A stretch of DNA of 9,007 bases from JBGZFC01 sp964631255. GTDB lineage: Bacteria; Bacteroidota; Bacteroidia; Bacteroidales; Dysgonomonadaceae. Shown piece after piece: positions 6,454-9,007 of the stretch; position 1 is the first letter of the stretch, and every line of letters begins with the position of its first letter. The stretch spans positions 1 to 9,007 of the forward strand of contig CAZVWS010000066.1 in assembly GCA_964631255.1 (NCBI GenBank). Direction: 5' to 3'. Position numbers and translations under genes: made by a program. The notes beneath the pieces are model-generated. The model was given only the letters and a program-made list of their open reading frames with translations, did not search any database and was not told where the DNA came from.

Positions 6454-7238
6454 AATCCGCGCTGGCGCATCGCCTCAAAAGCGAGCACGGCGGTAGATAC
6501 CGATACATTGAGCGAATCAATTTTTCCCCGCATGGGAATTTTGATTCGCTTTTTGGCATTTTTTAGCCAAAAGTCGGTCAACCCATCGGCTTCGGTTCCC
6601 ATCACGATGGCAGAAGGTTGCCTGAAATTCACGTCTTGGTAAAATTCGGCAGCTTGCAGCTCAGCTGCATACGATTCTATTTGGTTTGCTTGCAACCACT
6701 GCAACGCTTCCACCGACGAACAAACAGCCGTTTGCACGGTAAAAAGTCCGCCAACGCTTGACCGAATTACATTGGGATTGTACAAATCGGTTTGCGTATC
6801 GCACACAACAACGGCATCTACAGCCGCGGCATCTGCGGTGCGAAGTATCGCGCCCAAATTGCCCGGTTTTTCTACCGTCTCCAGTAATATAACAAATGGA
6901 TTGGACGATAATTGGAGGTTGCTCAAGTTGTGTAGTTTGGGTTTTGCCAACGCCACCAGCCCATCGGAGTTTTCCCGATAGGCTATTTTTTCAAATACCG
7001 GAGGAGTAATTTGGTGAACCAGATTTGCGACAATCGCGTCGAGCACATTCGGATATTTAGTTTTCAAAAACTTATCTTCGCAAACATACACCGAGTGAAT
7101 CTGATAGCCACTTTGCAGAGCCAAAGACAATTCGCGCGCTCCCTCGACAACAAATAGTTCCTGCTCTTTTCGTTCTCTGCTTTTGGAGAGTTTCAAGATG
7201 TTCTTTATCGATGGGTTTTGCAGGCTCGAAATAAGCAT
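6450..7238 (-). CDS. TrmH/SpoU-family RNA 2'-O-methyltransferase
   Basis: The 262-residue protein matches SpoU-class (SPOUT) methyltransferases, which transfer a methyl group from S-adenosylmethionine to a ribose 2'-OH in rRNA or tRNA. An N-terminal substrate-binding domain (about 1-100, with the opening SLQNPSIKNILKLSKSRERK and FVVEGARELSLAL) precedes the trefoil-knot catalytic domain. Its three motifs are all present: VEKPGNLGAILRTADA (122-137, with conserved Asn-128 and Arg-133), IVMGTEADGL (211-220), and IKIPMRGKIDSLNVSVSTAV (232-251, with the SLN that closes the knot). This arrangement resembles the RlmB/TsnR-like group, but the RNA target cannot be assigned. It starts seven bases after the thioredoxin-like gene ends, so the two probably share a transcript. 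Its TAA stop shares four bases with the stop of the facing phosphate transporter gene. Confidence 0.93.
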   Translation of the reverse strand: MLISSLQNPSIKNILKLSKSRERKEQELFVVEGARELSLALQSGYQIHSVYVCEDKFLKTKYPNVLDAIVANLVHQITPPVFEKIAYRENSDGLVALAKPKLHNLSNLQLSSNPFVILLETVEKPGNLGAILRTADAAAVDAVVVCDTQTDLYNPNVIRSSVGGLFTVQTAVCSSVEALQWLQANQIESYAAELQAAEFYQDVNFRQPSAIVMGTEADGLTDFWLKNAKKRIKIPMRGKIDSLNVSVSTAVLAFEAMRQRGF

Positions 7239-7245
7239 GGCAACA

Positions 7246-7701
7246 CTATTTTGTTTTTGTATCGGTTTTGTTCAGCAGAAACGAGTCGATGAGTTCTATC
7301 AGCGTGTTTTTGGGCAAAGCTCCTTGTGCAACTTGCGGTTTGCCATCTACGGGAATAAACAGAAGTGTAGGTATGCTGCGAATACCAAACGTGGCAGCCA
7401 ACTCTTTTTCTTCGTCCACATTCACTTTGTATATGATAATTTCATCGCCGTATTGTGCCGCCAATTCGTCCAAAATGGGCGATAATTTTTTGCAAGGCGC
7501 ACACCATGCTGCCCAAAAATCGATAATTGCCGGTTTATCGCCTTTAAAATCCCATTCTGTGGGATTATTGGCGTAGTCAAATACTTGTTCTTTAAACATT
7601 TTCGCATCCATTTTCACCGGTTTGGTTGTTTTCACGGGATTTTTGGATGAAAGGGAAAAAGCTACAAAAAGTGCGGTAATCGCGATTATTATTTTTTTCA
7701 T
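7246..7701 (-). CDS. Exported thioredoxin-like protein
   Basis: This 151-residue protein has a hydrophobic N-terminal signal or anchor (MKKIIIAITALFVAFSLSS, no lipobox Cys) and then a single thioredoxin fold at about 32-145. The redox site is WCAPC at 66-70, and the cis-proline follows in RSIPT at 108-112. DFWAAWCAPC and the KVNVDE strand are classic for the family. The dipeptide between the cysteines is Ala-Pro instead of the Gly-Pro of standard thioredoxin, which may shift the redox potential. It probably works in the periplasm as a disulfide reductase or exchange protein. Bacteroidetes often carry several such exported thioredoxins. The gene lies seven bases before the methyltransferase gene and 108 bases after the NimA-like gene, with repeats in that gap. 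The partner protein and source of electrons are not visible here. Confidence 0.9.
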   Translation of the reverse strand: MKKIIIAITALFVAFSLSSKNPVKTTKPVKMDAKMFKEQVFDYANNPTEWDFKGDKPAIIDFWAAWCAPCKKLSPILDELAAQYGDEIIIYKVNVDEEKELAATFGIRSIPTLLFIPVDGKPQVAQGALPKNTLIELIDSFLLNKTDTKTK

Positions 7702-7721
7702 TGTGCAATAAAGTAATTGTT

Positions 7722-7764
7722 AAAGTGTGATTGATAAAATGTAATTGATAGCTAAACACACTTT
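7722..7764 (-). repeat. Inverted repeat with internal direct repeats in the thioredoxin-gene leader
   Basis: On the plus strand AAAGTGTG at 7722-7729 is the perfect reverse complement of CACACTTT at 7757-7764, with a 27-base interior. The interior holds two copies of ATTGATA (7730-7736 and 7744-7750), and GTAATTG also occurs twice, 28 bases apart (7713-7719 and 7741-7747). It lies 21-63 bases before the thioredoxin start, so it could be an operator or a hairpin in the 5' leader. A near-match to the -7 box (TACATTTT on the minus strand) falls inside it. Confidence 0.4.
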
Positions 7765-7776
7765 TATAGATAAATG

Positions 7777-7788
7777 TTTTTGCAAAAA
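7777..7788. repeat. 12-bp perfect palindrome between the NimA-like and thioredoxin genes
   Basis: TTTTTGCAAAAA is exactly self-complementary. It lies 22 bases downstream of the NimA-like gene and upstream of the thioredoxin gene (both on the minus strand). With no spacer between the arms it cannot form a normal RNA hairpin with a strong stem, so it is more likely a protein site or chance in A/T-rich DNA than a terminator. Confidence 0.25.
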
Positions 7789-7809
7789 GTTTAATTCATC
7801 CTATTATTT

Positions 7810-8313
7810 TTAAAAATCTGTCCTATTTTTGTACGAAACAATGCCGGGTTTCATTGTGCCAAATTCTTTTGCAGAAACGGTTTGTAGTGGCAACTTCCAA
7901 ATTTTTACATTGTTCACGGCGGGCACAGAAAACTCAAAATGCTTGTCGATGTATTGTTTCATGATGATACGCAACGCCTCCTCTTTTTGGGCAAAATCTT
8001 CTTCAAACTGCACCACCCCTTCGCAAATAACGCTCGCGGCTCGCATCCTGTAGCTGCAAGCTACATCGGGATGTTGCCGAATGAGTTGCGGGTCGGTACA
8101 AAAAGTAACACAAATTTTCGGATTTTTCTCCATTGCACGGATAGAGCGTCCTTCTTGTGCCGAATGCAAATAAATGATGCCATCGGCATATCCAAAATTC
8201 ATCGGCAGCACGTATGGGGTTCCATCTTCTTCGGCTACACCCACATAACACACTTTGCACGCTTGTAATACTTCTTCAATTTTTTCTAATTCGTCTATGG
8301 CGAATGTTTTCAT
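7810..8313 (-). CDS. Pyridoxamine 5'-phosphate oxidase-like flavin-binding protein (NimA-like)
   Basis: The 167-residue protein has a split beta-barrel flavin-binding fold like that of pyridoxamine-phosphate oxidase and the nitroimidazole-resistance protein NimA. Visible marks are an N-terminal helix ending in CKVCYVGVAEEDGTPYVLPM (19-38), the conserved strand IIYLHSAQEGRSIRAM (46-61) whose His-50 and following Gly/Arg normally contact FMN phosphate, NPKICVTFCTD (64-74), the strand RAASVICEGVVQF (91-103), and a final basic-aromatic segment around IWKLPL. Members usually bind FMN or a deazaflavin and act as small reductases or oxidases; real substrates are mostly unknown. Resemblance to Nim does not by itself mean drug resistance, because most chromosomal homologues have no shown effect. 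It is preceded by its own -7 box candidate, just behind the rplT terminator. Confidence 0.88.
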   Translation of the reverse strand: MKTFAIDELEKIEEVLQACKVCYVGVAEEDGTPYVLPMNFGYADGIIYLHSAQEGRSIRAMEKNPKICVTFCTDPQLIRQHPDVACSYRMRAASVICEGVVQFEEDFAQKEEALRIIMKQYIDKHFEFSVPAVNNVKIWKLPLQTVSAKEFGTMKPGIVSYKNRTDF

Positions 8314-8356
8314 TTTGTTTCTGATATAATGTTGAACTTCTTGTCTGTTGTGATAA

Positions 8357-8364
8357 CAAAGATA
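8357..8364 (-). promoter_or_regulatory. Candidate -7 promoter box for the NimA-like gene
   Basis: Read on the minus strand this is TATCTTTG, an exact TAnnTTTG match 43 bases before the gene's start codon, giving a leader of about 35 bases. The -33 region would lie in the hairpin and T-run of the rplT terminator and lacks a clear TTTG. Termination of one gene and initiation of the next would then be packed into about 50 bases. Confidence 0.45.
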
Positions 8365-8368
8365 AAAT

Positions 8369-8405
8369 AAAAAAAGGAAAAACCGTTGATAGATTTCTCC
8401 TTTCC
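8369..8405 (-). terminator. Intrinsic terminator of rplT
   Basis: On the minus strand the sequence reads AAAGGAGAAA, a loop of about 11 bases, then TTTTTCCTTT followed by more T. The arms (plus-strand 8394-8403 and 8373-8382) pair over ten positions with one G-U pair, and the run of T after the stem completes a rho-independent terminator. It begins about 26 bases after the rplT stop codon, the expected place for the end of the infC-rpmI-rplT type transcript. Confidence 0.7.
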
Positions 8406-8430
8406 TATTATATGAGACACGAAAAATTGT

Positions 8431-8775
8431 TTATTTTACTTTTTCGATGATTGCTTTAAATGCTTCGGGGTGGTTCATAGCCAAGTCGGCAAGAACTTTG
8501 CGGTTGATGTTTATTTCGTGTTTGTGCAACGCACCCATCAAGCGAGAGTAAGACATTCCGTGTTCGCGTGCACCGGCGTTGATACGTTGAATCCACAAGG
8601 CACGGAAATTGCGTTTTTTGTTTTTGCGGTCACGATAGGCATAGGTCATCCCTTTTTCCCACGTGTTTTTGGCTACTGTCCACACATTTTTGCGCGCACC
8701 GATATAGCCTCTTGTAAGTTTCAGAACTTTTTTTCTGCGGTTGCGTGATGCAACATGATTGACTGATCTTGGCAT
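8431..8775 (-). CDS. rplT: 50S ribosomal protein L20
   Basis: L20 binds 23S rRNA early in large-subunit assembly. The 114 residues are the usual length. The start MPRSVNHVASRNRRKKVLKL, the central KNTWEKGMTYAYRDRKNKKR, and the FRALWIQRINAGAREHGMSY stretch are hallmark L20 sequence. The extended, strongly basic N-terminal tail is followed by a helical globular C-terminal part (about 60-114). It lies 108 bases after rpmI on the same strand, the conserved order of the infC-rpmI-rplT operon, and is followed by an intrinsic terminator. In other bacteria L20 represses its own operon by binding the mRNA; the small hairpin just upstream of this gene may be relevant but cannot be assigned as its site. 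No ribosome binding site of the GGAGG type is visible. Confidence 0.98.
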   Translation of the reverse strand: MPRSVNHVASRNRRKKVLKLTRGYIGARKNVWTVAKNTWEKGMTYAYRDRKNKKRNFRALWIQRINAGAREHGMSYSRLMGALHKHEININRKVLADLAMNHPEAFKAIIEKVK

Positions 8776-8800
8776 AATGTTACTTGTTTTGAATGATGGC

Positions 8801-8822
8801 GTTCCCTATTAGTTTGGGAAAC
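8801..8822 (-). other. Small hairpin in the rpmI-rplT spacer
   Basis: On the minus strand GTTTCCC and GGGAAC flank the loop AAACTAATA, forming a six-base-pair stem with a one-base bulge, 25 bases before the rplT start codon. It is not followed by a T-run, so it is not a terminator. It could affect rplT translation or be a processing or L20-binding element; this is inference only. Confidence 0.35.
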
Positions 8823-8883
8823 TTGAGCACATGCATCCGGTTATTAAATCTTTTACTTTTTTGAAACGTTTACGTACGTATGA

Positions 8884-9007
8884 TTATCTCAAACCCAAAA
8901 GTGTTTTTACATTTTTCTCGTCAGATTTGTGAACAATACCTGTGTGCGTCAGATTTCTCTTTTGCTTTTTGGTTTTTTTGGTCAAAATATGACTTTTGTA
9001 CGCGTGT
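8884..9007 (-). CDS. rpmI: 50S ribosomal protein L35, C-terminal part (cut by window edge)
   Basis: Reading the minus strand from the window edge gives 40 codons in an open frame before a TAA stop at 8884-8886. The translation contains SHILTKKTKKQKRNLTHTG, followed by IVHKSDEKNVKTLLGLR. This is the basic C-terminal two-thirds of L35, a small protein of the large ribosomal subunit of about 65 residues. The N-terminal third, normally a PKMKTNSGAKKRF-type start, lies beyond base 9007. The place directly before rplT confirms the identity. The 108-base spacer to rplT contains two short perfect palindromes close to this stop codon, AAACGTTT (8864-8871) and TACGTACGTA (8871-8880). Confidence 0.95.
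   Translation of the reverse strand, partial: HAYKSHILTKKTKKQKRNLTHTGIVHKSDEKNVKTLLGLR

Noticed and set aside
7810..8313. Nitroimidazole-resistance gene
   Set aside because: The fold is NimA-like, but chromosomal members of this broad family usually have unknown roles and the sequence alone does not support resistance.

Overview
The window looks like ordinary chromosomal DNA from a low-to-moderate GC member of the Bacteroidetes, most likely the order Bacteroidales. The reasons are the protein families present (a PiT phosphate transporter with a fused PhoU-like tail, a NimA-like flavin-binding protein, an HTH_34-type regulator, and L35/L20 sequences of Bacteroidetes character), start codons preceded by A/T-rich DNA rather than GGAGG-type ribosome binding sites, and repeated exact matches to the Bacteroidetes -7 promoter box TAnnTTTG in the gaps between genes. 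No tRNA, rRNA, CRISPR array, insertion sequence or phage gene was seen.

Layout, left to right. Bases 1-1547 (+ strand) hold xseB (exonuclease VII small subunit), ispD (MEP isoprenoid pathway) and an unrecognised four-helix membrane protein. A gap of about 200 bases (1548-1748) contains nested and partly competing inverted repeats in front of an Lrp/AsnC-type regulator (1749-2216). Next comes a tightly overlapping three-gene operon (2346-3971): two unrecognised multi-pass membrane proteins and a small winged-helix regulator, joined by an ATGA overlap and an 8-base overlap. After a regulatory gap (3972-4194) comes a 752-residue PiT/PhoU-like phosphate transporter (4195-6453).

From 6450 to the end all genes lie on the minus strand. 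In their direction of transcription they are rpmI (L35, cut by the window edge), rplT (L20) with a clear intrinsic terminator, a NimA/pyridoxamine-phosphate-oxidase-like protein, an exported thioredoxin-like protein, and a TrmH/SpoU-family RNA methyltransferase whose stop codon overlaps that of the phosphate transporter by four bases.

Most genes are housekeeping genes. No defence system, biosynthetic cluster or mobile element is visible. The parts least explained by known families are the two-membrane-protein plus regulator operon, the leader of the Lrp gene, the repeat-rich leader of the thioredoxin gene, and the internally repeated membrane protein at 1044-1547.
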